From Hydrocarboniphaga daqingensis (GTDB lineage: Bacteria; Pseudomonadota; Gammaproteobacteria; Nevskiales; Nevskiaceae): a stretch of DNA of 64,000 nt. Position numbers and translations under genes: made by a program. The DNA lies in contig NZ_FQWZ01000003.1 of NCBI RefSeq assembly GCF_900129825.1, forward strand, positions 302,353-366,352, given 5' to 3'. Each line of letters starts with the position of its first letter. The stretch's first letter is position 1. The notes below the pieces were generated by a model, which was not told the origin of the DNA, did not search any database, and worked only from the letters and a program-made list of their open reading frames with translations. Below are positions 1 through 8,754 of the stretch, in pieces.

Positions 1-524
1 GCGCCATGCGCCAGTTGCTGCCAGGCCGCTGCGGCGGTTTCAGCCAGTGGCGCGTGCAGATCCAGCGCGGCGACGTGAATCTGGTCGGCTGCGACATGGC
101 CTGACAGCAGGCGTGTCGGGTCGTCTATCAGCTTGCGATAGCGGCGCCGATGGTCGCGGTAGCGGTCGCGGCTGATGATGCAGGCGCCGCTGCGGCGTGC
201 ATCGCGCAGCATCACGCCGTCGGCACTGCGGCCGGACGGAACTGCGCCGGCCCGGCCCGCGTGTTCATGCAACAGCCGGCCATACAGGTCGCGCTCGTCG
301 ACCGGCAGCCGGTGCACCGCACTGGCGTCGAAGTACAGACGGGCATCGATACCAGCGCCGACGCAGTACGCGAGCAAGCTCAGCGGCACACGCAAACTCG
401 GCGGCGCACCACACCAGTAGGCGAGGTTCATCGCATCGATCAGCAGGCCAGCGGCAGCCGGCGCCGTGGCACCCGGCCTGGGTGCGTCGGCATCGGGATC
501 GAGGTCGTTGGGGGGCTGCGGCAT
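1..524 (-). CDS. NYN/Zc3h12a-like RNase domain protein (3' end cut by window edge)
   Basis: The frame runs leftwards off the window, so only the N-terminal 174 residues are seen. The start ATG follows GGAGA at good spacing. After a Pro/Asp-rich tail of about 25 residues comes LLIDAMNLAYW, the first acidic strand of the NYN/PIN fold. Around residues 100-120, DGVMLRDARRSG and IISRDRYRDH follow, matching the conserved Asp pair and the 'S-D-R-(F/Y)-R-D' block of Zc3h12a-type NYN ribonucleases. In that family these acidic residues bind the catalytic metal. The C-terminal extension cannot be judged. It is divergent from the acyl-CoA operon to its right, with about 130 bp between. Substrate is unknown. 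A toxin or RNA-processing role is possible but nothing here decides it. Confidence 0.6.
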   Translation of the reverse strand, partial: MPQPPNDLDPDADAPRPGATAPAAAGLLIDAMNLAYWCGAPPSLRVPLSLLAYCVGAGIDARLYFDASAVHRLPVDERDLYGRLLHEHAGRAGAVPSGRSADGVMLRDARRSGACIISRDRYRDHRRRYRKLIDDPTRLLSGHVAADQIHVAALDLHAPLAETAAAAWQQLAHG

Positions 525-651
525 CGGGCGTTCTCCAGGCGTGCAGCGTACCCGAGCGACGCCGCCGGACCCGACTCCCACATACGGGTGAGGCAGACTC
601 ACCAGCGCGACAACAGACTGCCGTCCATTCCTGAAATGGGTGTGCAAACGC

Positions 652-1470
652 ATGTCGGATCAAGATCTGGTGAAGCTCGAACGGCGCGCCGTCGCTGGGG
701 CCGGTGATGGGGCTGCGGCCAATGTCCTGTGGATCACGATCAACCGCGAAGAGCGCCGCAACTCGCTCAACGAGCAGGTGGTTCGCACGATGATCCGGGG
801 CATCGAGCAGGCGATGGCCAGCGGCGATGTTCGCGCGATCGTGCTGACCGGTGCCGGCGACAAGGCGTTCTGCGCTGGCGCCGATCTGGCCAAGAATGCA
901 CAGGGCGCGGTGTTTGCCGTCGACTACTCGCAGCCGCGCAGCTATATCGTCGAGCTGTTCAACTGCATGGAAGCCTGCACCTTGCCGATCATCGCGCGCG
1001 TCAATGGCGCGGCAATGGCGGGCGGTTTCGGCATCCTGTGTGCCTGCGACATGGCGGTGGCGGCCGACGACATCCGCTTCGGTACCACCGAACCGAAGAT
1101 CGGCATGACGCCGATGATGATCCTGCCGTACATGCAGCGCTTGCTGCCGCCGCGCCAGCTGCAGGAGATGTGCATCACCGGTGAGGTGTTCGCTGCGCCG
1201 CTGCTGCTGGAATGGGGCATCGTCAACTATCTGGTGCCGCGCAGCGAACTGGACAGCAAGCTCGACTGGCTGCTGTCGCGCGTCGTCGACAAGAGTCCGA
1301 CCGCGCTGCGAATCGGCAAGCAGGCCTTCCACTCGATGCGCGACATGAATCTGCGCCAGGCGCTGGAATACGCACAAGTGATGATCCCGGTGATGGCCAG
1401 CACCGAAGACGCTCGCGAAGGCATGGCCTCGTTCCAGCAGAAGCGTTCACCGGTGTGGACGGGTCGCTGA
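652..1470 (+). CDS. Enoyl-CoA hydratase/isomerase family protein
   Basis: A crotonase-fold protein of 272 residues, normal length for the family. Visible family blocks are FCAGADLAKN (oxyanion loop) and MAGGFGILCACDMAVAADD followed by GTTEPKIG. The Glu of GTTEPKIG corresponds to the second catalytic Glu of hydratases. The position of the first catalytic Glu (normally in GG-x-EL) reads GGFGIL, as in some LiuC/AtuE-like members. It opens an operon with an AtuA-like protein and acyl-CoA carboxylase subunits, so hydration of a carboxylated branched or terpenoid enoyl-CoA (AtuE or LiuC role) is the likely job. The start at 652 gives MSDQDLVKL. An in-frame ATG 12 nt upstream is also possible and neither has a strong ribosome site. 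Confidence 0.85.
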   Translation: MSDQDLVKLERRAVAGAGDGAAANVLWITINREERRNSLNEQVVRTMIRGIEQAMASGDVRAIVLTGAGDKAFCAGADLAKNAQGAVFAVDYSQPRSYIVELFNCMEACTLPIIARVNGAAMAGGFGILCACDMAVAADDIRFGTTEPKIGMTPMMILPYMQRLLPPRQLQEMCITGEVFAAPLLLEWGIVNYLVPRSELDSKLDWLLSRVVDKSPTALRIGKQAFHSMRDMNLRQALEYAQVMIPVMASTEDAREGMASFQQKRSPVWTGR

Positions 1471-1471
1471 C

Positions 1472-3259
1472 ATGAGCCAGCCCGAAACGCGCAAGAGTCT
1501 GGTCCGTATCGGCTGTGGCGCTGGCTTTTGGGGCGATAGCGCCGAAGGCCCCAAGCAGCTGGTCGATTCCGGCGCGATCGATTATCTGATCCTCGACTAT
1601 CTGGCCGAGATTACGATGTCCTTGCTGGCGCGCGCGCGTGCCAAGGATGCGGCGCTGGGCTATGCCACCGATCTGCCCGGCGTCGTCGCCCGGCTCGCGC
1701 CGCAGCTCAAGGCGCAGGGCATCAAGCTGGTCACTAATGCCGGTGGCGTCAATCCGCAAGCCTGCAAAGCGGCGATCGAAGCGCGGCTGCAAGCGCTGAA
1801 CATCGATCTGAAAGTCAGCATCGTCACCGGCGATGACTTGATGCCGCAGGTCGAGGCGCTGCGCAGCCGTGATGTGCGCGAGATGTTCAGCGGTGACGCC
1901 TTCCCGGCGCAGCCGTGGAGCGCCAATGCGTATCTGGGTGCGTTCCCGATTGCGGCCGCGCTCGATGCCGGTGCCGACATCGTGCTGACCGGACGCTGCG
2001 TCGACTCAGCGCTGGCACTGGGTCCGCTGATTCATGAGTTCGGCTGGAAGGCCGACGATTACGACCTGTTGTCGGCGGGTAGCCTCGCGGGGCACGTCGT
2101 TGAATGCGGCGCGCAAGCCACCGGCGGCGTCAGCACCGACTGGCGCGAGGTCGCCGACGACTGGGACCGCATGGGCTTCCCGATTGCCGAATGCCGCGCC
2201 GACGGTGGCTTTGTCGTCACCAAGCCGGCCGGCACTGGCGGCCGCGTCGTCGTCGACACCGTCGCCGAACAGATCGTCTACGAGATCGGCGACCCGGCGG
2301 CCTACCTGCTGCCCGACGTGACCTGCGATTTCACCAACGTGCAGTTGACGCAGATCGGACCGGACCGCGTCGACGTGCGCGGTGCGCGCGGCTCGGCACC
2401 CACCGCGCAGTACAAGACCTCGACCACGTACCAGGACGGCTTCCGCTGCAGCGGCACGATGCTGATCGGCGGCGTCGACGCCGTAGCCAAGGCCGAAGCC
2501 GTGGCCGCCGCGATTCTGAAGCGCACGCGGCGCTTGATGACCGAAGCCGGCTTCGCCGACTACCGCCGCACCGATGTCGAAGTGCTCGGCGCCGAAGCCA
2601 ACTGGGGCGCCAACAGCCGCGCTCGCGGCACGCGCGAAGTGCTGCTGAAGATCGCCGTCCACCACGACAACGCCAAGGCGCTGGACGTGTTCGGTCGCGA
2701 GTTCATCCCGCCTGCGACCTCGATGGTGCAGAGCATCACCGGCTTCTCGGGCGGACGCCCGAGCGCTACGCCGCTGGTGCGCCTGTTCTCCTGCCTGGTC
2801 GACAAGACGCTGGTGCCGATCGAAGTCGACGGCCGGCCGTTCGAGGCGCCTGCGGTGCGCTACCAGGCCGCGCCCGCCGGATCGACGCCGCAGCGTGCGA
2901 CGGCCACTGATGCCGCGGCAGCGCTCGCGCCAGCGGAGGCCACGGTGCCGCTGATCCAGATCGCCTACGGCCGCAGCGGCGACAAGGGCGACAGCGCGAA
3001 TATCGGCGTGTTGGCGCGCAAGCCCGAGTATCTGCCGTTGTTGCGCGAGCAATTGACCGCTGCCGCCGTGCGCGCATATCTGGCGCACTTCGTCGACGGT
3101 GAAGTGCTGCGCTATGACTGGCCGGGCCTGAACGGTTTCAACTTCCTGCTGACGCAGGCGCTCGGCGGCGGTGGCACGGCCAGCCTGCGTTATGACCCGC
3201 AGGGCAAGATGCTGGCGCAGGTGCTGATGGACTTCCCGATCCGGATGCCAGCGCGATGA
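1472..3259 (+). CDS. AtuA-like protein (DUF1446), acyclic terpene utilisation family
   Basis: A 595-residue DUF1446 protein. Its N-terminal part (about 10-450) holds the family pattern RIGCGAGFWGD, followed by YLILDYLAE and LVTNAGGVNP. The C-terminal part (about 490-590) is the small AtuA-type domain starting with IQIAYGRSGDKGDSANIG. AtuA is required for citronellol/geraniol use in Pseudomonas, but its reaction is not established. Homologues accompany acyl-CoA carboxylases in many bacteria. The ATG lies 1 nt after the hydratase stop, and the 3' end overlaps the TetR gene by 4 nt (ATGA), so the genes are translationally coupled. The full-length two-domain form supports a working protein. Confidence 0.85.
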   Translation: MSQPETRKSLVRIGCGAGFWGDSAEGPKQLVDSGAIDYLILDYLAEITMSLLARARAKDAALGYATDLPGVVARLAPQLKAQGIKLVTNAGGVNPQACKAAIEARLQALNIDLKVSIVTGDDLMPQVEALRSRDVREMFSGDAFPAQPWSANAYLGAFPIAAALDAGADIVLTGRCVDSALALGPLIHEFGWKADDYDLLSAGSLAGHVVECGAQATGGVSTDWREVADDWDRMGFPIAECRADGGFVVTKPAGTGGRVVVDTVAEQIVYEIGDPAAYLLPDVTCDFTNVQLTQIGPDRVDVRGARGSAPTAQYKTSTTYQDGFRCSGTMLIGGVDAVAKAEAVAAAILKRTRRLMTEAGFADYRRTDVEVLGAEANWGANSRARGTREVLLKIAVHHDNAKALDVFGREFIPPATSMVQSITGFSGGRPSATPLVRLFSCLVDKTLVPIEVDGRPFEAPAVRYQAAPAGSTPQRATATDAAAALAPAEATVPLIQIAYGRSGDKGDSANIGVLARKPEYLPLLREQLTAAAVRAYLAHFVDGEVLRYDWPGLNGFNFLLTQALGGGGTASLRYDPQGKMLAQVLMDFPIRMPAR

Positions 3260-3933
3260 GCTTGCGCACAGCAGCCCCGCGCTTGGCGCGCGAGCAACGC
3301 GTCGACGAGATTCTGGTCGCCGCCCGCGCGGTGTTCTGCGAGAAGGGCTACGAGGCGGCCGGTGTCGCCGAGATCGCTGCACGGATCGGCGTCGTCGAAG
3401 GCACCGTCTACAAGTACTTCGCGACCAAGCGCGATCTGCTGCTGCGCACGCTGGAGAACTGGCACGACGAGTTGTTTGGCGACTGCGCACGCGAGCTGGA
3501 GTCGATCGACGGCGCCCGTGCCCGTCTGCATCGGCTGATCTGGCGGCACTTGCGTGCGTTGCGCGACTACCCACAGCTGTGCCGATTGATGTTTCGCGAA
3601 GTGCAGTCCGAACACGATTATCGCGGCACCTCGCTGCACGGTCTGAACCGTCGCTACACGCAGTTGCTGGTCGACGTCATCGAGCAAGGTGCCGCTGCGG
3701 GCGAGTTCCGTCGCGACGTACCGCCGACGCTGCTGCGTGCGACCGTTTACGGCGGCATCGAACATCACGCCTGGAATTACTTGTGCGGCCGCGGCGCGCT
3801 CGACATCGACGCCATCGCCGATCAATTGCTGTCGCTGTTGTGTGAGGGTCTGGCGACGCCGCCGACCGTCGCAGTGGAACGTATCGAGCCGCGCCTCGTC
3901 GCCGGCACCGACCATCACAGGAAGTCTGCATGA
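3256..3933 (+). CDS. TetR family transcriptional regulator inside the carboxylase operon
   Basis: A 225-residue TetR-type regulator. The N-terminal helix-turn-helix is clear at about residues 15-60 (EQRVDEILVAARAVF, then VAEIAARIGVVEGTVYKYF). The rest is a divergent ligand-binding domain. It overlaps the preceding gene and the following biotin carboxylase gene by 4 nt each (ATGA), so it is made as part of the operon. In Pseudomonas the atu cluster is controlled by a TetR protein (AtuR) and the liu cluster by a MerR protein, so a TetR regulator fits the atu side better. Autoregulation through an acyl-CoA ligand is inferred only. Confidence 0.9.
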   Translation: MSLRTAAPRLAREQRVDEILVAARAVFCEKGYEAAGVAEIAARIGVVEGTVYKYFATKRDLLLRTLENWHDELFGDCARELESIDGARARLHRLIWRHLRALRDYPQLCRLMFREVQSEHDYRGTSLHGLNRRYTQLLVDVIEQGAAAGEFRRDVPPTLLRATVYGGIEHHAWNYLCGRGALDIDAIADQLLSLLCEGLATPPTVAVERIEPRLVAGTDHHRKSA

Positions 3934-5432
3934 GCCATTCCAGCGCCCCCTCATCATGGCCGTTCGATTCGGTGCTCGTCGCCAATCGCGGTGAAATCGC
4001 CGTGCGCGTGCTGCGCACGGTCAAGAAGCTCGGCTTGCGCGGCATCGTCGTCTACCACGCGGCCGACCGCGGCGCGCTGGCGGTGACGATGGCCGATCAA
4101 GCGATCGAGATCACCGGCAGTACGCCGGTCGCGGCCTACCTCGACGCGGCGCAGATCTTGGCAGCCGCCAAGGCCAGCGGCGCGGGCGCGATCCACCCAG
4201 GCTACGGCTTCTTGTCGGAGAACACCGGCTTCGCGCGCGCGGTCGAGGCAGCGGGCCTGGTGTTCATCGGCCCGCGTCCCGAGCAGATCGAACTGATGGG
4301 CGACAAGGTGCGTGCGCGCAACTTCGTCGAGAAGGGCGGCTTTCCGGTGGCGCCGAGCGCGATCGAAGACGACGATCCCGCGACCTTCGTCGAGCGGGCG
4401 CGCTTGGTCGGTGCGCCGCTGCTGATCAAGCCATCGGCCGGTGGTGGTGGCAAGGGCATGCGCATCGTCCGCGACCTGTCGCTGCTGGAAGGCGAGATCG
4501 AGCGCGCGCGCTCCGAAGGTCTGCGCTACTTCGGTGACGGCCGCTTGTACGTCGAACGCTACATCGAGAATCCGCGCCACATCGAAGTCCAGGTGCTGGG
4601 CGATGCCTACGGCAACGTCGTCCATGTGTTCGAGCGTGAATGCTCGGTGCAGCGCCGCTTCCAGAAAATCGTGGAAGAAACGCCGTCCCCGGCGCTCGAT
4701 GCCCCGCTGCGCGAGCGCATCTGCGAAACCGCCGCTGGCATCGCCCGCTCGGCTGGCTATCGCAATGCCGGCACCGTGGAGTTCATCTTTGGCCAAGGCG
4801 GCGAGTTCTACTTCCTTGAGATGAACACGCGGCTGCAGGTCGAGCATCCGGTCACCGAAGAGATCACCGGACTGGATCTGGTTCACGAGCAATTGCGCGT
4901 CGCCGCTGGCGAAACGCTGCGGCTGCAGCAGCACGACATCCGCTCCAGCGGTCACTCGATCGAGTTCCGGATCTATGCCGAAGATCCGGGCCGTGGCTAC
5001 ACGCCGACCACCGGTCCGGTGCTGGTGCTGCATCCGCCGCAGGGCGAGGGTGTGCGCTGGGACAGCGGTGTGGTGCAGGGTGGCGAAGTCACCAGTGCCT
5101 TCGATCCGATGATCGCCAAGCTGATCATTCGCGGTCGCGACCGCAGCGACGCGATCGCGCGTGCTGACGCCGCGCTGCGCGACACGGTGCTGCTCGGCTG
5201 CAAGACCAACACCGCGTTCCTGCGCCGCTTGATCGCGCATCCGGCGTTCATCGCCGGTGACGTACACACCGGCTTTCTCGACGCCAACCCGCAGATCGCA
5301 GCCGACCCCGAATTGGGTGAGGACCGCTTGCAGGCGCTGCTGGCCGTCGCGGCGATGTCGACGCAGCCGCTGCGGGAAGGCGCTGACGTGATACCCGAGC
5401 TGCACGCGGCGATCGGCGACTGGACCAACTAA
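3930..5432 (+). CDS. Acyl-CoA carboxylase, biotin carboxylase subunit without carrier domain
   Basis: A 500-residue biotin carboxylase: it carboxylates biotin with ATP and bicarbonate. Visible are the N-terminal SVLVANRGEIAVRVLR, the Gly-rich ATP-grasp loop PSAGGGGKGMRIV near residue 170, ERECSVQRRFQKIVEE, and EMNTRLQVEHPVTE near residue 293. Alpha subunits of methylcrotonyl-, geranyl- and propionyl-CoA carboxylases usually run to about 650-670 residues and carry the BT and biotin domains on the same chain. Here the protein stops after GDWTN, just where the BT domain would begin, and those parts are on the next gene. Overlap with the TetR gene is 4 nt. Substrate is set by the partner carboxyltransferase at 7.1-8.7 kb. 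Confidence 0.93.
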   Translation: MSHSSAPSSWPFDSVLVANRGEIAVRVLRTVKKLGLRGIVVYHAADRGALAVTMADQAIEITGSTPVAAYLDAAQILAAAKASGAGAIHPGYGFLSENTGFARAVEAAGLVFIGPRPEQIELMGDKVRARNFVEKGGFPVAPSAIEDDDPATFVERARLVGAPLLIKPSAGGGGKGMRIVRDLSLLEGEIERARSEGLRYFGDGRLYVERYIENPRHIEVQVLGDAYGNVVHVFERECSVQRRFQKIVEETPSPALDAPLRERICETAAGIARSAGYRNAGTVEFIFGQGGEFYFLEMNTRLQVEHPVTEEITGLDLVHEQLRVAAGETLRLQQHDIRSSGHSIEFRIYAEDPGRGYTPTTGPVLVLHPPQGEGVRWDSGVVQGGEVTSAFDPMIAKLIIRGRDRSDAIARADAALRDTVLLGCKTNTAFLRRLIAHPAFIAGDVHTGFLDANPQIAADPELGEDRLQALLAVAAMSTQPLREGADVIPELHAAIGDWTN

Positions 5433-5438
5433 ACGCGA

Positions 5439-5455
5439 GCCGGGCGAAGCCCGGC
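5439..5455 (+). other. Intercistronic hairpin in split carboxylase
   Basis: GCCGGGC-GAA-GCCCGGC, a perfect 7-bp stem with a 3-nt loop, lies in the 38-nt gap between the biotin carboxylase stop and the biotin carrier ATG, just before the AGGGGAG ribosome site. There is no T-tract, so it is not a typical terminator. It could set the ratio of the two subunits through mRNA processing or stability. Confidence 0.6.
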
Positions 5456-5470
5456 CGGCAGGGGAGCACC

Positions 5471-5974
5471 ATGCATCATGCCTTCAAGCTCGGCGACGCC
5501 GAGCACAACGTTGCGCTGTCGCGCGGACCGGGCGTCTATCGCTTGCACCGCGAAGGCCACACCGTTTCCGTCACGCTGGCGGAGCTGCACAACGGCCGTG
5601 CGCTGCTGTCGATCGGCGACCATAGCGTCGAAGTGGTCGTCGCCACGCGCGGCGACGACGTGTTCGTTCATCTCGACGGCGAGGCCTATCAGCTGCGTTA
5701 CCGCCATCCGCTGGACCGGCTTGCCGCCAGCGCCGGTGGAAGCGCCGATGACAGCATCCGCGCGCCGATGCCGGGCAGCATCGTCGCTGTACAGGTCACC
5801 GTTGGCGATGCCGTCACCAAGGGCCAGACGCTGCTGGTGATGGAGAGCATGAAGATGGAGACGACGATCGCCGCGCCGCGCGACGGCGTCATCGAAGCGC
5901 TGAGCTATGAAAAGGGCCAGACCTTCGACCGCGATGCCTTGCTGGTCAAGCTCGCCGCCGCGGGCAAGGCCTGA
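5471..5974 (+). CDS. Biotin carboxyl carrier protein with BT-like N-terminal region
   Basis: A 167-residue separate carrier subunit. Residues about 5-85 are beta-rich and resemble the BT (interaction) domain found between carboxylase and carrier in MCC/GCC alpha chains. Residues about 95-165 are a biotinyl domain with APMPGSIV and MESMKMETTI, so Lys128 is the biotin attachment site. A clear ribosome site (AGGGGAG) precedes the ATG. The stop overlaps the next start (TGATG). It receives carboxybiotin from the 3930-5432 subunit and delivers it to the 7099-8706 carboxyltransferase. Reading frames of the two parts differ (codon phase 0 versus 2) and 38 nt separate them, so this is gene fission rather than a single stop mutation. 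Confidence 0.92.
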   Translation: MHHAFKLGDAEHNVALSRGPGVYRLHREGHTVSVTLAELHNGRALLSIGDHSVEVVVATRGDDVFVHLDGEAYQLRYRHPLDRLAASAGGSADDSIRAPMPGSIVAVQVTVGDAVTKGQTLLVMESMKMETTIAAPRDGVIEALSYEKGQTFDRDALLVKLAAAGKA

Positions 5975-7062
5975 TGAGGACGATGCTGGCACCGATGCGC
6001 CACGCGCTGCTCGGCTCGCTGATGCTGCTGTCGCTCGCCGGCTGCGGCGGTGGCGACGAGGTGCTCGATGCAGCAGCGCCGGACGCGGACACGTTCCAGC
6101 GCTTGGTCGATGCCGACCCGCCGCTGTCGCCATCGCCCGATGCACTGGCGGCGTCGCTGACCTGCACGCCGTTCACGCATCCGGACAAGCCGGCCGTGCT
6201 GCTGGTGCACGGCACCTTCACCAGCGGCTTCGAGCAGTACGAGTGGACTTATCTGCCGCTGCTGCAGAACCGCGGCTACGATGTCTGCTATGTCACCTAT
6301 CCCGATCGCGGCTTTGGTGATTCGCAGATCAGCGGCGAGTACGTCGTCCATGCGATCCGCGAGACGTTCCGGCGCAGTGGGCGACGCATCGCCGTGGTCG
6401 GACACAGCCAGGGCGTCACCGTGGTGCGCTGGGCGCTGCGCTGGTTTCCATCAACGCGGGTGGCTGTCGACGACTTCATCGCACAGGCGGGTCCGAACCA
6501 GGGTACGGCCAACACCTCGGTGTTCAGCACGATCGCCAGTCTCGGTCTGATCGGCATCCCCGAATCGTTCCACCAGTTCAACCCGGATTCGCGCTTCATC
6601 GAGGCGAGCAATCGCGGCGATCAGACGCCGGGCGATGTTTCCTATACCGCGCTGTACACGCTGTTCGACGAACTGGTGCAGCCGGTGCAACCGGTGCCGA
6701 CTGCCGCACTGGATTTCGGTCTCGACAATCCACGCGTCAGCAACATTCTGCTGCAGGACGTCTGCCCCGGCCGCATCGTCGACCACGTGACGATCGGGCT
6801 CAATGACGCGCTGACGTTCACGCTGGCGCTGGACGCTTTCGATCATCCGGGGCCGGCCAGCGTCGAGCGCGTACTCGCTGCAGCGGGCGGTCAGACCGGC
6901 CTGTGCGGGCCGCTGTCGCTGCTGCCCGATCTGGTCATTCCGCCATTGCCGCAGCTGCTGCGCGGCATCGTCACCATCGTGCTCAAAGAGCCGAGCAACG
7001 GCCTGCCGACGCTGCACTTGTCGCGCACCGAGCCTGAGCTGCAGCCGTACGCGCAACCCTGA
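5974..7062 (+). CDS. Lipase-like alpha/beta-hydrolase lipoprotein
   Basis: 362 residues. The N-terminus is a lipoprotein signal with lipobox L-A-G-C (Cys24), so the mature protein is membrane anchored on the periplasmic side. The hydrolase part begins with AVLLVHGTFTSGF (oxyanion HG) and has the nucleophile elbow GHSQG with Ser145, followed by AQAGPNQGTAN. The pattern resembles the CALB-like/Streptomyces lipase group that acts on esters of fatty or terpenoid alcohols. Catalytic Asp and His are probably the later D and DHVTIG positions, which is less certain. It sits between the biotin carrier and the carboxyltransferase with TGATG coupling, so it may release the alcohol or acid that the operon degrades from an ester. 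Confidence 0.82.
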   Translation: MRTMLAPMRHALLGSLMLLSLAGCGGGDEVLDAAAPDADTFQRLVDADPPLSPSPDALAASLTCTPFTHPDKPAVLLVHGTFTSGFEQYEWTYLPLLQNRGYDVCYVTYPDRGFGDSQISGEYVVHAIRETFRRSGRRIAVVGHSQGVTVVRWALRWFPSTRVAVDDFIAQAGPNQGTANTSVFSTIASLGLIGIPESFHQFNPDSRFIEASNRGDQTPGDVSYTALYTLFDELVQPVQPVPTAALDFGLDNPRVSNILLQDVCPGRIVDHVTIGLNDALTFTLALDAFDHPGPASVERVLAAAGGQTGLCGPLSLLPDLVIPPLPQLLRGIVTIVLKEPSNGLPTLHLSRTEPELQPYAQP

Positions 7063-7098
7063 ACCGTTACGACACCGAACCTTCCGAGTGCCGCCGCA

Positions 7099-8706
7099 AT
7101 GAAACGCATCGAATCCAAGCTCAACACGGCATCTGCCGAGTTCCAGGCCAACGCCGCGCACAATCGCGCGCTGGCCGACGCGTTCAAGGAGAAGCAGCGC
7201 AAGGCGCGCCATGATCGCCCTCAGCGCGACGTGGACCGCTTGCGTGCGCAGAACAAGCTGCTGGTGCGCGAGCGCCTGCAGCAACTGCTCGATCCGGGCA
7301 CGCCGTTTCTGGAACTCTCGTCACTGGCCGCCAACGAGGCCTACGACGGTGAAGTGCCCGGTGCGGCATGCGTCACCGGCATCGGCATCGTCGCCGGCCG
7401 CGAAGTCGTCATCAACGCCGGCGATGCCAGCGTCAAGGGCGGCGCCTGGTATCCGCTGACGGTCAAGAAGACGATCCGCGCGCTCGACATCGCGATCGAG
7501 AACCGCCTGCCGGTCGTGCATCTGTGCGATTCGGCTGGCGGCTTTCTGCCGCTGCAGGCCGATCTGTTCGCCGACAAGTACTACGCGGGCCGGATCTTCC
7601 GCAATCAATGCATGCTGTCGAAGATGGGCGTCCAGCAAGTCGCTGTCGTGCTCGGTCACTGCACGGCCGGCGGCGCCTACGTACCGGGCCTGTCGGACTA
7701 CAACGTGATCGTGCGCGGCACCGGTGCGATCTTCCTGGCGGGCCCGCCGTTGGTGAAAGCGGCCACCGGTGAAGATGTCAGCGTCGATGACCTCGGTGGT
7801 TGCGACATGCACACCTCGGTATCGGGCACGGCCGACTATCCGGCCAGCAGCGAGCAAGAGGCGATCGCGATTGCCCGCGACATCGTCGCGCAGTTCCATC
7901 GCCAGCCGAAGGCCGGCGTCGAATGGCAGCCGCCCGAGGCGCCGTTCTACAGCCCCGAGGAGTTGTACGGCGTGCTGCCGCGCGACATCAAGCAGGGCTT
8001 CGACATGCATGAGGTGATCGCGCGCCTGGTCGATGGCTCGCGCTTTCATGAGTACCAGCCCAACTACGGCAAGACGCTGATCTCCGGCTATGCGCACTTG
8101 TGGGGCTACAAGATCGGCATCTTGGCCAACAACGGCGTGCTGTTCAACGACAGCGCGCTCAAGGGCGCGCACTTCATCGAGCTGTGCAATCAGAACAAGA
8201 CGCCGCTGGTGTTCCTGCAGAACATCACCGGCTTCATGGTCGGCCGCGAGTACGAGCGCCGTGGCATCACCAAGGACGGCGCCAAGATGATCATGGCCGT
8301 GTCCAATTCCGAAGTGCCGAAGTTCACCGTCATGTGCCACGGCAGCTTCGGTGCCGGCAACTACGGCATGAGCGGGCGTGCGTTCGATTCACGCTTCCTG
8401 TTCTCGTGGCCGCAGTCTCAGATCAGCGTCATGGGTGCCGAGCAGGCGGCCAACACGCTGGCCGACGTCAAGATTCGCCAGCTCGCCAAGCAGGGCAAGC
8501 AGTTGACGCAGGCTGATATCGATGCGATCCGCGACCCGGTGCTCGGCGAGTTCAAGCGCAAGCAGAGCGCGTACTGGAGCACGTCGGAAATCTGGGACGA
8601 CGGCATTCTGGCGCCGCCCGATACGCGCAACGCGCTGGGCATGGCGATCAGTGCCGCGCTGAACGCACCGATCGCCGAGCCGCGCTACGGCGTGTTCCGC
8701 ATGTAG
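7099..8706 (+). CDS. Acyl-CoA carboxylase, carboxyltransferase (beta) subunit
   Basis: 535 residues, the usual length of MCC/GCC beta subunits. It transfers CO2 from carboxybiotin to an acyl-CoA. Visible are LVRERLQQLLDPGTPFLEL near residue 55, the N-terminal crotonase-like half with GHCTAGGAYVPGLSD and FLAGPPLVKAATGE, and the C-terminal half with VFLQNITGFMVG and GSFGAGNYGMSGRAF. These blocks are those of methylcrotonyl- and geranyl-CoA carboxylases rather than acetyl- or propionyl-CoA carboxylases. With an AtuA-like partner, geranyl-CoA or a related branched enoyl-CoA is plausible, but I cannot separate this from methylcrotonyl-CoA by eye. It is the last gene of the operon, 36 nt after the lipase. 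Confidence 0.93.
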   Translation: MKRIESKLNTASAEFQANAAHNRALADAFKEKQRKARHDRPQRDVDRLRAQNKLLVRERLQQLLDPGTPFLELSSLAANEAYDGEVPGAACVTGIGIVAGREVVINAGDASVKGGAWYPLTVKKTIRALDIAIENRLPVVHLCDSAGGFLPLQADLFADKYYAGRIFRNQCMLSKMGVQQVAVVLGHCTAGGAYVPGLSDYNVIVRGTGAIFLAGPPLVKAATGEDVSVDDLGGCDMHTSVSGTADYPASSEQEAIAIARDIVAQFHRQPKAGVEWQPPEAPFYSPEELYGVLPRDIKQGFDMHEVIARLVDGSRFHEYQPNYGKTLISGYAHLWGYKIGILANNGVLFNDSALKGAHFIELCNQNKTPLVFLQNITGFMVGREYERRGITKDGAKMIMAVSNSEVPKFTVMCHGSFGAGNYGMSGRAFDSRFLFSWPQSQISVMGAEQAANTLADVKIRQLAKQGKQLTQADIDAIRDPVLGEFKRKQSAYWSTSEIWDDGILAPPDTRNALGMAISAALNAPIAEPRYGVFRM

Positions 8707-8714
8707 CGCGTTCT

Positions 8715-8747
8715 GCGCCGGGCGGGCCTTGCGGCCCGCTCCGGCGC
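8715..8747. terminator. Bidirectional hairpin between convergent genes
   Basis: GCGCCGGGCGGGCC, a TTGC loop, then GGCCCGCTCCGGCGC pair over 14 bp with one bulged base. The hairpin starts 8 nt after the carboxyltransferase stop and ends 7 nt from the stop of the opposite microprotein. No T-tract follows on either strand, so it is a likely but non-canonical terminator for both units. Confidence 0.55.
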
Positions 8748-8754
8748 CGACGGC

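Noticed and set aside
3954-5405. 483-aa minus-strand frame opposite the biotin carboxylase
   Set aside because: Shadow frame in GC-rich DNA; the plus strand has all carboxylase motifs and coupled starts.
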